The translations under genes were made by a program, and so were the position numbers. The notes beneath the pieces were generated by a model. That model was not told the origin of the DNA. It did no database searches and saw nothing but the letters and a program-made list of their open reading frames with translations. Below, one piece after another: positions 9,818 through 18,350 of a stretch of DNA of 48,133 bases. Source of the DNA: Firmicutes bacterium ADurb.Bin300 (lineage in GTDB: Bacteria; Bacillota; Clostridia; Oscillospirales; Acutalibacteraceae); assembly GCA_002069015.1 (NCBI GenBank), contig MWBL01000007.1, forward strand, positions 1 to 48,133, in the 5' to 3' direction. Position 1 is the stretch's first letter, and each line of letters starts with the position of its first letter.

Positions 9818-9970
9818 CGGCGCGATGTTAGGCCTCGCGTCCTACAGGGTTCCAAATTAAACATACGGCACGATGCTTACATCGTGCCTACATTGTTACA
9901 GAATTAATGAAAATACCCTGTGTTTATTTCATTCTAAATGTAGGGCGCGATGACACATCGTACCGTAAAC
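9818..9970 (+). repeat. Cluster of palindromic GGCGCGATG-type repeats
   Basis: The gap 9766-10080 has no credible gene. It holds three related dyads: an imperfect one near 9820-9842 (GGCGCGATG ... CTCGCGTCC), a perfect one at 9867-9888 (GGCACGATG, 4-nt loop, CATCGTGCC) and an imperfect one near 9947-9968 (GGCGCGATG ... CATCGTACC). The shared core suggests decayed copies of one short palindromic intergenic element. Strand is arbitrary. Confidence 0.6.
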
Positions 9971-10080
9971 GTTATGCATACTAATATAATTTATATGTTC
10001 CGTATTGGCTGTAATCAAAACCCTTTAATCTCTACACATCAGCCTTTGCCTATGTGTTAAAACCTGCATCAAGAAATGTA

Positions 10081-10251
10081 TTATGCTTTAACGGGTGCAT
10101 CTACCGGACAAACATCTGCACAAGCTCCGCACTCGGTACAAAGAGTCTCGTCAATAACATACTTGCCATCACCTTCAGTTATGGCAGCAACAGGACAATC
10201 CGCCTCGCATGCCCCGCATGAAATACACTCATCAGTGATAATAAATGACAT
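10081..10251 (-). CDS. 2[4Fe-4S] ferredoxin, 56 residues
   Basis: A small gene with two classical cluster motifs: [12 protein letters not shown] and [12 protein letters not shown], each CxxCxxCxxxCP. The product is a bacterial-type low-potential electron carrier of clostridial size (family about 55 residues). The ATG at 10251 has AAGGAGG eight nt upstream. It lies 118 nt downstream of ricT in the same orientation, with a possible weak terminator between, so it may be read partly through from the darA operon or have its own promoter. Clostridial ferredoxins serve pyruvate:ferredoxin oxidoreductase, hydrogenases and other enzymes; the specific partner cannot be told. Confidence 0.95.
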   Translation of the reverse strand: MSFIITDECISCGACEADCPVAAITEGDGKYVIDETLCTECGACADVCPVDAPVKA

Positions 10252-10291
10252 TGTTTAAGCCTCCTTATTTAATTAAAAGCATTGTAACATA

Positions 10292-10331
10292 AATATAAAA
10301 AATACACAATACTATTTTAAAAAAGTGTATT
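10292..10331 (-). terminator. Weak terminator after ricT
   Basis: On the minus strand AATACAC (10325-10331) can pair with GTGTATT (10301-10307), followed by TTTTTTAT. The loop is long (17 nt), so termination may be partial. Confidence 0.4.
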
Positions 10332-10369
10332 ATTTTGTTTTGTTTTGGGTTTTAGAAACGTATTGTGTT

Positions 10370-11176
10370 TTATCCTTTTGTTACTTCTTTTATATTGTAA
10401 ATTAACGGCGCAGCCTCCTGCTTGTCTTTCAGACTTATTTTAAGCATGCCGGTAATAAGGTTGTTTTCAACGACAACGCCTTCGCCATCTCTTGTAATCA
10501 CCGTTTCTCCGACCTTCGGCGTAATTTTTTGCAACTGTTCATATGATTCCTGTTCGTATTTTAAGCAGCACATAAGCCTGCCGCATGTTCCGCTGATTTT
10601 GACAGGATTAAGGGAAAGCCCCTGCTCCTTAGCCATTTTTATTGAAACGGGTTGAAATTCCCCGAGAAATTCTGAGCAACAGAACGGTCTGCCGCAGACA
10701 CCTAAACCCCCAAGCATTTTTGATTCGTCCCGAACGCAAATTTGACGCATCTCGATACGTGTTCTGAATACGCTTGCAAGGCTTTTTACAAGCTCTCTGA
10801 AATCCACTCTTGCATCGGAAATAAAATAAAACAACAGCTTACTCCCGTCAAACGTATATTCTACATCAATAAGCTTCATATTAAGCTTTAATTCGACCGC
10901 TTTCTTTACACAAACATCAAATGCCTCTTTTTCTTTTTCGCGGTTAGAGACAACAGTTTTCATGTCCTCGTCTGTTGCCAACCTAATTATCATTTTCAGC
11001 GACCTTACGATATTTTCTTCCTCAACATCCCTGTTTTCCATCATAACCTCTCCGCATTCAATTCCGCGAGAGGTTTCAACTATAACGTGGTCACCTTTTT
11101 GAAATGCTTTCCCGTCAGGATCAAAATAATAAATTTTCCCAACCTCTTTAAAACGAACTCCTATAACCTCTGCCAT
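10370..11176 (-). CDS. ricT: PSP1-domain protein RicT (YaaT)
   Basis: A 268-residue protein of the PSP1/YaaT family. The Cys-rich core (GVCGRPFCCSEF and GTCGRLMCCLKYEQ) is diagnostic. In Bacillus subtilis RicT joins RicA and RicF in a complex that carries [4Fe-4S] clusters, helps mRNA processing with RNase Y and affects sporulation and competence. It is third in the order darA-holB-ricT, as in Bacillus, though yaaR, which lies between darA and holB there, is absent. The ATG at 11176 is preceded by AAAAAGGAG. Length matches the family (about 270). Confidence 0.93.
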   Translation of the reverse strand: MAEVIGVRFKEVGKIYYFDPDGKAFQKGDHVIVETSRGIECGEVMMENRDVEEENIVRSLKMIIRLATDEDMKTVVSNREKEKEAFDVCVKKAVELKLNMKLIDVEYTFDGSKLLFYFISDARVDFRELVKSLASVFRTRIEMRQICVRDESKMLGGLGVCGRPFCCSEFLGEFQPVSIKMAKEQGLSLNPVKISGTCGRLMCCLKYEQESYEQLQKITPKVGETVITRDGEGVVVENNLITGMLKISLKDKQEAAPLIYNIKEVTKG

Positions 11177-11196
11177 TTTTTCTCCTTTTTAAACAC

Positions 11197-12063
11197 TTAG
11201 ACTGCCTGCCTTAATTCTGCGGCGAGCGAAGCAGACATTAAAAGCTTGTTTTTATTAAAATCGATTTGCTCAAGCATCCTGCTTGCCGTATCGTATAAAG
11301 CCATAAGCTGTTTTTTCGTCAGTGACGCCGATAAATCGTTAGCTTCCTGCTGAGCAAAGCTTATCCGCTCACCGCGTTCATATGATTTGAGTAAAGCGTC
11401 CCTGAAAATCAGCACAAGCTCATAAAGCACATCTGAAAATAATTGCTTATTTTTATCAAGCTCGCTTGAAGCCTTTATAATGTCGAATTCATCGGGAGAA
11501 AGTATTGCCTGCGCAATTGACCCCGCAATTTTAACACTCCTCGATTCCATTTTGTGTTCCGCTCTCTCTTGACCTAAATCCAGTTTAGTCACACGCGATA
11601 GAACAGTAGGCAATACCACGTTTTTAGAGCTTGCCGTCAAAATAAAAGAAGAATAGCTTGGTGGTTCCTCTAAAATCCCCAAAAGCAAATTCTGCCCCTC
11701 TTCATTCATATCCTGAAGCTCATAAATAACAAGAGGCTTTACATTTGCCTCATTGGGAGTTCGGTATACGCCCTCGCAAAATGCCTGAATGTCTTCCTTC
11801 CTATAATAACGCCTATCTGAACGCTTTTTGAAAAAATAAATATCCGGATGCACGTTGTCTCGCGATTTGCGGCAATCCTCACATTTCTCACAGGGTTTTT
11901 CGATTTCTGAACCGCAAACGGTGAAACGCGCAAGATACAACGCAAGCTTCTCTCTAAGCTGACAGCTTCCTCCGCTTATAAGGACGGCGTGACTTAACCT
12001 GCCTTTCAGAGTCAGGGCATCAAGTGCTTTTTCAATATTTTTATCAATATTAAACATAATCAA
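11197..12063 (-). CDS. holB: DNA polymerase III delta-prime subunit
   Basis: A 288-residue clamp-loader subunit. Visible are the zinc-binding cysteines (C ... CEKCEDC, about 52-64), the sensor-like segment EEPPSYSSFILT and the SRV motif near LPTVLSRVTKL. It belongs to the AAA+ clamp-loader family but lacks a normal Walker A, as usual for delta-prime. The frame may open at TTG 12063, overlapping the darA stop, or at ATG 12057; neither has a strong ribosome site, so translation is likely coupled to darA. The gene order supports the assignment. Confidence 0.92.
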   Translation of the reverse strand: MIMFNIDKNIEKALDALTLKGRLSHAVLISGGSCQLREKLALYLARFTVCGSEIEKPCEKCEDCRKSRDNVHPDIYFFKKRSDRRYYRKEDIQAFCEGVYRTPNEANVKPLVIYELQDMNEEGQNLLLGILEEPPSYSSFILTASSKNVVLPTVLSRVTKLDLGQERAEHKMESRSVKIAGSIAQAILSPDEFDIIKASSELDKNKQLFSDVLYELVLIFRDALLKSYERGERISFAQQEANDLSASLTKKQLMALYDTASRMLEQIDFNKNKLLMSASLAAELRQAV

Positions 12064-12386
12064 AGCTTATAAAACCCTTCAATATTCAAAACAAATACAG
12101 TAGCGCCGCCGACCGTTATCTCTAACGGTGCGGAGGAAACAAAACCGTCACCTGCAAAGGGTGCCGCCGCTGCTGTATATTGACTTCTCTTTGAGCTGTA
12201 CCTCTTGAAAATATCTATTACTTCATCGACCCGACAGTCCTCAACTCCGACAAGAAGCGTTATGTTTCCCGCGCGCAAAAACCCGCCCGTTGTTGCAAGC
12301 TTAGTTGTGGAAAAATGTGCGTTGTTAAGCTGGGCAAGAACATTAGAAACATCTGCATCACTGACAATTCCGATAACAAGCTTCAT
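12060..12386 (-). CDS. darA: Cyclic-di-AMP receptor of the DarA/PstA family
   Basis: A 108-residue PII-like protein (DUF970) with the family signature TTKLATTGGFLRAGNITLLVG. Homologues bind c-di-AMP as trimers and relay its level in the cytosol; downstream targets are poorly known. It heads the darA-holB-ricT operon, with GAAAGGAGCG upstream of the ATG and a consensus promoter (12418-12446). Length equals the family norm (about 109). Confidence 0.94.
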   Translation of the reverse strand: MKLVIGIVSDADVSNVLAQLNNAHFSTTKLATTGGFLRAGNITLLVGVEDCRVDEVIDIFKRYSSKRSQYTAAAAPFAGDGFVSSAPLEITVGGATVFVLNIEGFYKL

Positions 12387-12417
12387 TTGAAACGCTCCTT
12401 TCCATTAATATATATTT

Positions 12418-12446
12418 ATTATAATATTTAATCGCTCATTTTACAA
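12418..12446 (-). promoter_or_regulatory. Sigma-A promoter of the darA operon
   Basis: Minus strand TTGTAA (12441-12446), 17-nt spacer, perfect TATAAT (12418-12423), about 31 nt before the darA ATG. Confidence 0.65.
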
Positions 12447-12452
12447 GTTTTT

Positions 12453-13388
12453 TCACATTGATGCAAGCACTACCATAAAGGGAATCGTGAAAATCGAAAT
12501 AAAGCTCACTAAGGCGACGATTTTTGAGGCGGTTTTTGTATCATGTCCGTATTTTGCCGAAAACATAACGGTATTATTCGCGCTCGGAGCCGAGGCTGAA
12601 ATCATACAAGCCGTCAGAAGTGTGCCCGAAACACCTACAAGCTTATATACAGCAAGCATAATCAGCGGAATAAGTAAAAGCTTAATTATTCCCACAACAT
12701 ATATACCGCCATCAAGAAACATTTTTTTTATGTCCGTATTTGCGATATATGTTCCGAAGAAAATCATTGCCAAAGGAGTGTTCATTCCCGCAATGTGTCT
12801 TAAAGGGGTTAAAATAATGTCGGGCGCCTTAACTCCCGCAATAAAAAGCGGGAGACCTATAAGCACGGAAATAACGCCCGGGTTACGAATTATGCGCTTT
12901 AGCTCAAAGCTCACCTTTTGTCCGTCTGTCCTTTTTGACATTAGCCAAACACCGTGAGTAAAGCAAACCGTATTAAACGCCATAACTCCCGCGGAGCAGT
13001 AAAACACTCCCTCACTTCCGATTATTGCGCTTGCAAGCGGAAGAGACATATATCCCATATTTCCATAAACGCTCGCAAACTGATAAACCGGTTTGTCCGC
13101 TCCTTTTCTTTTAAAAAAAGGTGCTGACAGCAATGCGCCTAATAACATTGTTCCTGCGGCGCCTAAAAAAGCTATCCCGAGAGACGCTGCCTTTTGCACC
13201 GAAAATTCCGTAGATAAAAACGAGGTTATTATCACTGCCGGAGTAACAATATAAAACAACAGGTTGTTTGAAAGCTTAGCCGTACTCTCTGTAAAAATTT
13301 TACGACGGTCGGCTATAAAGCCCACCGCCACAAGGAGATAGAGAATAATCACTTGCATAGCGGCATTTGCCATATTTTCAAGAAACAC
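12453..13388 (-). CDS. AEC-family (auxin efflux carrier-like) transporter
   Basis: A 311-residue protein with about ten membrane helices in two inverted halves, typical of the AEC/bile-acid-arsenite superfamily. Landmarks are the N-terminal LVAVGFIADRRKIF, which AEC proteins share, and the mid-protein FNTVCFTHGVWLM. Bacterial members move organic anions such as malate or malonate; the substrate is unknown here. The likely start is GTG at 13388 after GGGGG; ATG at 13373 is the alternative. It ends just before the darA promoter. Confidence 0.88.
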   Translation of the reverse strand: MFLENMANAAMQVIILYLLVAVGFIADRRKIFTESTAKLSNNLLFYIVTPAVIITSFLSTEFSVQKAASLGIAFLGAAGTMLLGALLSAPFFKRKGADKPVYQFASVYGNMGYMSLPLASAIIGSEGVFYCSAGVMAFNTVCFTHGVWLMSKRTDGQKVSFELKRIIRNPGVISVLIGLPLFIAGVKAPDIILTPLRHIAGMNTPLAMIFFGTYIANTDIKKMFLDGGIYVVGIIKLLLIPLIMLAVYKLVGVSGTLLTACMISASAPSANNTVMFSAKYGHDTKTASKIVALVSFISIFTIPFMVVLASM

Positions 13389-13415
13389 GAGAAAACCCCC
13401 AATACAAATGTCCCG

Positions 13416-14459
13416 TTATTTTTCCGTTTCGTCGGAAGCGTCCTCATTCTCTCCGTAAGCAGAATTATCTAAAGTTTCATCGTAAATAATATGGGTTTCC
13501 TCTCCTCTTTCAGCTTCTTCTTCACCGGCTTGGTCTTCGTTCTCTATATCATACTCTTCATATTCCTCGCCCTTTTGCTCTTTGGCTCCCCCGAAGCCTA
13601 CTCCCAAAGAAGCAAAAATATAAATTACGGCAAACGCTGCCATGGCAAGTGAAGACAAATCAAACGGATAATCCTTGACAAATTCTCTGCCCATTACAAA
13701 AAGAACAAGTCTGGGCACGCTCACTAATATTCCGAACAATGCGGCGGGAAACCCGAAGCCGAATATCTGCCACATTACTCCTTCGCTAGCTATCCCGGAC
13801 GACACCCTTGCAAAATTCATCAGGAACAGCATGGCAAAAACATAAAGACACATTTCGAGCATAAGCTCGGATATCCTGATATAACTTATTTCCTGCATAA
13901 GGCAAGTTATTAAGCTGCACATAGCCCAAAACATAGGCATAATCGCAAGGATTTTTTGATCCTTATATGAAGCTTTTCCTTCAAAATGCGAAACACAAAA
14001 CACAAAGAGATAAACGGCCCCTAAAAATGCGGCAACTGTTTTAAATATGGTTACAAAGCCGCCCTGTTCCGAAAAAATCCGGGAAAAAAGACCTTCGCCT
14101 ATTAACGAAATTTTTGCTGACATATTTTTTAAAATGGCTATTATGTCTCCCGCTACGTTCCAGAGAAGACCCACGCCCAAAATCGCGGAAGCCGTACCTA
14201 TTAACTTGTTTTTTGCCTCAGGAAGCTGCGGAGAAGGGATTTCAGCACTCAAATACGATAATCCGATAGTAAAGGCGCTGAAAATACCGAGAATAACATA
14301 TAAAAGAACAATAGTCGAATCATCGGTTGTGTAAAAACCTGTTTCGGTTTCAACTATCGAGAATAGTTGATACACTCTTACCGGAAGAGTTACAAGCAAT
14401 ATGATTACAAATAAAAACAACAGATATTTAAGCTTGATGCTTTTAACGGAACCTTTCAT
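13416..14459 (-). CDS. Hypothetical integral membrane protein, acidic tail
   Basis: About 347 residues with seven or eight hydrophobic helices (starting at LKYLLFLFVIILLVTLPV) and a very acidic C-terminus of about 45 residues (EEYEEYDIENEDQAGEE). The start is taken at ATG 14459 because AAAGGAATGTTAAA precedes it; a longer frame from 14522 would overlap the upstream citrate synthase gene. I do not recognise a family. It follows citrate synthase by 46 nt and may share its transcript. No catalytic motif is visible. Confidence 0.72.
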   Translation of the reverse strand: MKGSVKSIKLKYLLFLFVIILLVTLPVRVYQLFSIVETETGFYTTDDSTIVLLYVILGIFSAFTIGLSYLSAEIPSPQLPEAKNKLIGTASAILGVGLLWNVAGDIIAILKNMSAKISLIGEGLFSRIFSEQGGFVTIFKTVAAFLGAVYLFVFCVSHFEGKASYKDQKILAIMPMFWAMCSLITCLMQEISYIRISELMLEMCLYVFAMLFLMNFARVSSGIASEGVMWQIFGFGFPAALFGILVSVPRLVLFVMGREFVKDYPFDLSSLAMAAFAVIYIFASLGVGFGGAKEQKGEEYEEYDIENEDQAGEEEAERGEETHIIYDETLDNSAYGENEDASDETEK

Positions 14460-14505
14460 TTTAACATTCCTTTCGCCATAAAAGGCACTTCGTGTCCCTA
14501 AAATC

Positions 14506-15924
14506 TTAAATTCTCTCTTCAAGAGGGGTATATTTTTTTTGAGTACCGTTACGAAGATTGTGCCTTTGTTCTAAAGGAACATACTCTTGCGGAAGGGCAA
14601 GACTCTTATAGGCGGGACGTATAACTCTTCCGCCCGTGAGAATTTCCTCTACTCTGTGTGCCGTCCAACCCGCTATTCTTGCCGTGGCAAAAAGCGGGGT
14701 GAACAAATCCTCAGGTATTCTCAGATGCTTGTAAATAAGCCCCGAATACATATCAACATTTGCGCAGATTTTTTTATTGTAATTTTTCAATGAAGCAAAA
14801 ACCTCTGCAGTAAGATTTTCAATCAAGTCAAGAGCCTTGAACTCTTCTTCAAGCTCGGTTCCCATAACAGCTTTTTCACACTCTGCCTTGAGAATTTTCT
14901 CCCTTGGGTCCGAAAGCGTATAAACCGCATGCCCCATACCATATATAAGACCGGTGCCGTCGCCGGTCTTTTTCATAATAACCTTTTTCAAAAAATCGGC
15001 AACCTGTCCTTCATTTGTTATATCGTTTACGCTTTCCTTAAGGTAATCCAGCATTTCAAGCACCTTATGGTTTGCTCCGCCGTGACGCGGTCCTTTAAGC
15101 GAGCCTATTCCGGCTGCAATTGCGGAATATGTATCAGTGCCTGTAGATGTAAGAACCCTCGTGGCGAAAGTTGAGTTGTTGCCTCCCCCATGCTCTGCGT
15201 GGATAATAAGGCATGTGTCTAACAGCTTCGCTTCTCGGTCAGTAAACTGCCTGTCTGAGCGGATAGAATTTAAAATACTCTCCGCAATTGAATGCTTAGG
15301 ATTAATTGCGTGAATATACATGCTTTTTTTATAGAAATGGCGCCTTTTTACTTGGTAAGCATATGTCATTATGGACGGTAGCTGAGCTATCAGCTGTATA
15401 CTTTGCCTAAGGACGTTTTCAACGGAAACATCATCGGGATTGCTGTCATATGAATAAAGGGCAAGAACACTTCTCTCCATTTTATTCATAATATCCCTTG
15501 AAGGGGCCTTCATTATCATATCCTCAATAAATTCGTCCGGAAGTTCTCTTGCTATAGAAAGCACGGTCTTAAAAGCCTCAAGCTGATCACAAGAGGGAAG
15601 ATTACCGAAAAGCAGAAGTCTTACAACCTCCTCAAACCCGAAACGGTTATCGGCGTTGCAGCCTCTAATAATATCCTCAATATTTATGCCGCGGTACACA
15701 AGCTTGCCCTCGCGAGGCAGCCTTTCGCCGTCAACAATATAATATCCTTCTACCGAGCAAACTTTTGTAAGCCCCGCCATTACACCGCTTCCGTCCCTGT
15801 TGCGAAGCCCCCTGTGGACATCAAATCTTTCATAATCTTCAGGAATAAAATATGCATTTTGTTTAAGCTCATTACATAATTCTAAAAGTGCATCATTGGC
15901 TATAGGAGAAATATATGTTGACAT
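14506..15924 (-). CDS. Citrate synthase
   Basis: A 472-residue citrate synthase condensing oxaloacetate and acetyl-CoA. The conserved elements are present: HAEHGGGNNSTF, the catalytic-His segment GPRHGGANHKV, the second His in YGMGHAVY and the catalytic Asp in CANVDMYSG. A C-terminal extension after the synthase core (RPAYKSLALPQEYVPL) and the long N-terminus resemble the larger clostridial type. The start is ATG 15924, preceded by GAGGTGA; the GTG three codons upstream overlaps that ribosome site. In anaerobes it feeds the glutamate branch. Confidence 0.93.
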   Translation of the reverse strand: MSTYISPIANDALLELCNELKQNAYFIPEDYERFDVHRGLRNRDGSGVMAGLTKVCSVEGYYIVDGERLPREGKLVYRGINIEDIIRGCNADNRFGFEEVVRLLLFGNLPSCDQLEAFKTVLSIARELPDEFIEDMIMKAPSRDIMNKMERSVLALYSYDSNPDDVSVENVLRQSIQLIAQLPSIMTYAYQVKRRHFYKKSMYIHAINPKHSIAESILNSIRSDRQFTDREAKLLDTCLIIHAEHGGGNNSTFATRVLTSTGTDTYSAIAAGIGSLKGPRHGGANHKVLEMLDYLKESVNDITNEGQVADFLKKVIMKKTGDGTGLIYGMGHAVYTLSDPREKILKAECEKAVMGTELEEEFKALDLIENLTAEVFASLKNYNKKICANVDMYSGLIYKHLRIPEDLFTPLFATARIAGWTAHRVEEILTGGRVIRPAYKSLALPQEYVPLEQRHNLRNGTQKKYTPLEERI

Positions 15925-15938
15925 GTCCGTCACCTCGA

Positions 15939-15965
15939 ATAATTAAAAAAAGAATTACATAATAT
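15939..15965 (+). promoter_or_regulatory. Candidate sigma-E promoter of spoIID
   Basis: ATA (15939-15941), 16-nt spacer, CATAATAT (15958-15965), against the Bacillus sigma-E consensus ATA-16-CATACANT (six of eight at -10). It is about 60 nt before spoIID, a sigma-E gene in Bacillus. The region is AT-rich, so chance matches are possible. Confidence 0.4.
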
Positions 15966-16026
15966 TGTATATCAATAATATGTGTATGTCAAACAAAAAA
16001 AGTAAAAATGAAAGGAAAAAAAAGCA

Positions 16027-17037
16027 ATGAAATCATTTGTATACCTTTTTCTCGCAATAATTCTCAGTCTTGTTTTGACCCCTGTTATTGTAAAAAATCC
16101 CGATCCTTCCACAGCGGACACCACAGACTATTCATCCCTCGTCGAAACAACAAAAAAAGATAATTCAAAGCCTTCCGGAGAGGACTCACAAGAGGAAATC
16201 AGCGTTTACCTGAGCGCCGACAAGAATGTGATAACCGTGTCACAGCTTGAGTATGTGTGCGGCGCCGTAGCTGCGGAAATGCCTGCTTCCTATCACGAGG
16301 AAGCGCTGAAGGCTCAGGCGATAGCGTGCTATACAAATGCTGTTCGCTTGAAAAAGGAGGCTTCCGAAGGCGGTGAAAATGCCGCTTTGCCTGGAGCTCA
16401 TATCAGCAATGACAGCTCTGTCCATCAGGGATACCTGACAAAAGCACAAAGGCAGGAAAAATGGGGCGACTCCTTTGAAAAATATGAAAAAAGAATCAAC
16501 GATGCCGTAAGCAAAGTTTTAGGATATAAGCTTACATACAAAGGCGAGCTTTGCGTTGCGGCTTTTCACGCAATATCAACAGGCAAAACCGAAAATGCCC
16601 AGACTGTTTGGGGCACAAACATAGATTATTTAAGAAGTGTAAAAAGCACGGGCGATACTCTTTCCCCGTCATATATTACTACAGTCAGCCTAACAAAAGA
16701 ACAATTTTGCGAAACTGCCGCTTCTCTTGGTGCAAATGTCGATATAAATGACAATTCCACATGGTTAGGCAATGTAAAGACATCCGACTGTAAAACAGTT
16801 CTGTCCATCGAAATAGGAGGCAAAACCTTTACCGGAACACAGGTCAGAAATTCGTACTCTCTCAAAAGCGCCGCCTTTACCGCCCAGGTTACTCAGACAG
16901 GCGTTACTTTTAAGGTTTACGGCTACGGTCATGCAGTCGGAATGAGTCAATACGGAGCCGATTATATGGCAAGACAGGGCAGTAATTACGAAGAAATTCT
17001 TAAGCATTACTATAAAGGGGCAGAAATAACCGAATAG
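16027..17037 (+). CDS. spoIID: Stage II sporulation protein D
   Basis: A 336-residue membrane-anchored lytic transglycosylase that acts with SpoIIP and SpoIIM to remodel peptidoglycan during engulfment. An N-terminal anchor (1-22, FVYLFLAIILSLVLTP) is followed by a Ser/Asp-rich linker. Then comes the SpoIID domain with VCGAVAAEMPASYHEEALKA, which holds the catalytic Glu, and the C-terminal signature GHAVGMSQYGAD. Length matches Bacillus SpoIID (about 340). It is monocistronic here, with a candidate sigma-E promoter upstream and a hairpin downstream. The usual partner spoIIID is not adjacent. Confidence 0.94.
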   Translation: MKSFVYLFLAIILSLVLTPVIVKNPDPSTADTTDYSSLVETTKKDNSKPSGEDSQEEISVYLSADKNVITVSQLEYVCGAVAAEMPASYHEEALKAQAIACYTNAVRLKKEASEGGENAALPGAHISNDSSVHQGYLTKAQRQEKWGDSFEKYEKRINDAVSKVLGYKLTYKGELCVAAFHAISTGKTENAQTVWGTNIDYLRSVKSTGDTLSPSYITTVSLTKEQFCETAASLGANVDINDNSTWLGNVKTSDCKTVLSIEIGGKTFTGTQVRNSYSLKSAAFTAQVTQTGVTFKVYGYGHAVGMSQYGADYMARQGSNYEEILKHYYKGAEITE

Positions 17038-17046
17038 GCTCTCCTA

Positions 17047-17090
17047 AAAAGCTCTGTTTCAAGAATTTGCACTTAACGGAGCTTTTAAAT
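17047..17090 (+). terminator. Terminator after spoIID
   Basis: A 12-nt stem (AAAAGCTCTGTT at 17047-17058 with AACGGAGCTTTT at 17075-17086, one G.T wobble) around a 16-nt loop, ending in TTTTAAAT. The T-tail is short. Confidence 0.6.
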
Positions 17091-17182
17091 AGCAAATTGC
17101 AAATGGAAATTAACGGTCTGCGACGCTATTATATTAAAAACGCGAAGCGTTTTTCCTTTAAATTTAACATCTAAAATCTAAT
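17091..17182 (+). repeat. Dispersed intergenic repeat, copy 1
   Basis: About 90 nt that match, in inverted orientation, the segment at 41847-41935 next to tRNA-Thr. Shared blocks in order are AATTG(C/A)AAATGG, GGTCTGC(G/T)ACGC, AAAACG(C/A)GAAGCGTTTT and ACATCTAAAATCTA. A hairpin AAAACGC-GAA-GCGTTTT lies inside (17137-17153). There is no coding capacity, so it looks like a small non-autonomous element. Next to it is a separate hairpin, GAGGAC-GCT-GTCCTC (17193-17207). Confidence 0.7.
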
Positions 17183-17235
17183 ACTTAAAATCGAGGACGC
17201 TGTCCTCACGAAACTTTCAACTTGCAGCTTACAAA

Positions 17236-17877
17236 TCAGGGTCTGTATTCCGTATCGTATCCCCTGTTTTGATTGGGGCGAAGCTCATTGGGATAATGTA
17301 TATCCGTCTGAATGTCAAGAACTGTTTTTTGTATCTTGCCAAAAAGCTCATAGGGGTTTTCGATGTCGAGTATAGCGGGAGACCTGCTTTTTTGCGCGGT
17401 CTTGACAACGGGATTTACAATAATATCCCCTACTCCCAGCATTCTGTCAATAATACCCACATGAAGGTCAACACTGTTGATTTCCGTATAATAAATATTC
17501 TGAAAATTGTAACCGAGGACTCCGCCTCTGATAATAATCCTTTTATCTGTGACGGCGTATTCGGTATTTTTCCATTGTCTGTTCGCACTTAATACATTCC
17601 ACAACCAAATCCACACGGGCATCAGGTGAAACGCAAAAAAAGGAATTATAAAAAGCCACATTTTTTTCATTGAGCCTGTTGAAGCCATAGTGCCGATGAA
17701 AAAGGCGTCAAAACAAAACCAAAGCAAGGCAAACGGCATCATCACCAGACTTTTATTGATTATAAAGGCATTTTTTTTCGGCTTCCCACTCCACAGAACC
17801 TGCTCGTTTTCCATAAGAAGACCGCTTATGTCATTTTCGATTGGGGCAAAACCGTTATCGTATTTAGTGTATCTCAT
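17236..17877 (-). CDS. Bacterial PH-domain membrane protein
   Basis: A 213-residue protein with two membrane helices (about 33-90) followed by a bacterial PH-like domain (about 100-180): NTEYAVTDKRIIIRGGVLG, then YYTEINSVDLHVGIIDRMLGVGDI. This is the usual YdbS/YdbT-like layout. The N-terminal motif LWSGKPKKNAF is typical of these proteins and recurs as IWAGKPSRGKG in the XRE-PH protein at 32422. The function of bacterial PH-domain proteins is largely unknown; some are envelope-stress related. The ATG at 17877 has AGGTGG upstream. Confidence 0.82.
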   Translation of the reverse strand: MRYTKYDNGFAPIENDISGLLMENEQVLWSGKPKKNAFIINKSLVMMPFALLWFCFDAFFIGTMASTGSMKKMWLFIIPFFAFHLMPVWIWLWNVLSANRQWKNTEYAVTDKRIIIRGGVLGYNFQNIYYTEINSVDLHVGIIDRMLGVGDIIVNPVVKTAQKSRSPAILDIENPYELFGKIQKTVLDIQTDIHYPNELRPNQNRGYDTEYRP

Positions 17878-17930
17878 AAAACCACCTCTATATTAAATTA
17901 TATGTTGTCCTATCTAAATCCATTAATCTC

Positions 17931-18080
17931 TTAAAACAAATCCCTTGAATAAACCTTTTCCGAAACATCTATAATATCTTCACTATACCTGTTCGCTATA
18001 AGAACATCGGAAATCGACTTAAATTCATTAAGATCCCTTATTACCCGGCTGTTGAAGAATTTGAGACCTCGGAAAGCGTC
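17931..18080 (-). pseudogene. ugd: Remnant of UDP-glucose 6-dehydrogenase (C-terminus)
   Basis: The minus strand encodes about 50 residues that match the extreme C-terminus of UDP-glucose/GDP-mannose dehydrogenases: SRVIRDLNEFKSISDVLIAN followed by RYSEDIIDVSEKVYSRDLF and a stop at 17931. The rest of the enzyme (about 340 residues) is missing. The frame stays open to about 18181 but the upstream part is not dehydrogenase sequence. It is a truncated leftover of a capsule or sugar-nucleotide gene, recognised from the family C-terminus. Confidence 0.7.
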
Positions 18081-18350
18081 AAATGTAAAAGGAGTACTCC
18101 TCCAAAATGTTCGATACTGCCTGTTACAATAGGGTACGGTTTCTTCTCTGCCACAAGCTACATCAACAGTCCAGCCGCACTCTTAAGTATAACATATAAT
18201 TTTTAGAAAACAATATTTTATTATAATTGACTTAGTTGAAGATAGTCAAAGAGCGTTATCGTCGTAAATACATCAAATATGAACCGGCTTTTTTTATTTT
18301 TTTGGATAAAGAACCGGAGACTGAACATAATACTTTTGAGGTGATAATAA
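18081..18350. other. Intergenic stretch, no gene recognised
   Basis: The part 18081-18185 continues the open minus frame of the ugd remnant but reads as unrelated, low-confidence sequence (rich in Cys, Arg and Thr). It includes a small palindrome GGAGTACTCC (18091-18100). The rest is very AT-rich leader DNA before the coat gene. I see no tRNA or known RNA here. Confidence 0.4.

Noticed and set aside
9818-9970. A CRISPR array in the palindromic gap
   Set aside because: The units differ in length and sequence, spacing is irregular, and no cas gene is in the window.
10076-10258. A plus-strand 60-codon frame
   Set aside because: It is antisense to the ferredoxin gene, whose two CxxCxxCxxxCP motifs and AAGGAGG site make the minus strand certain.
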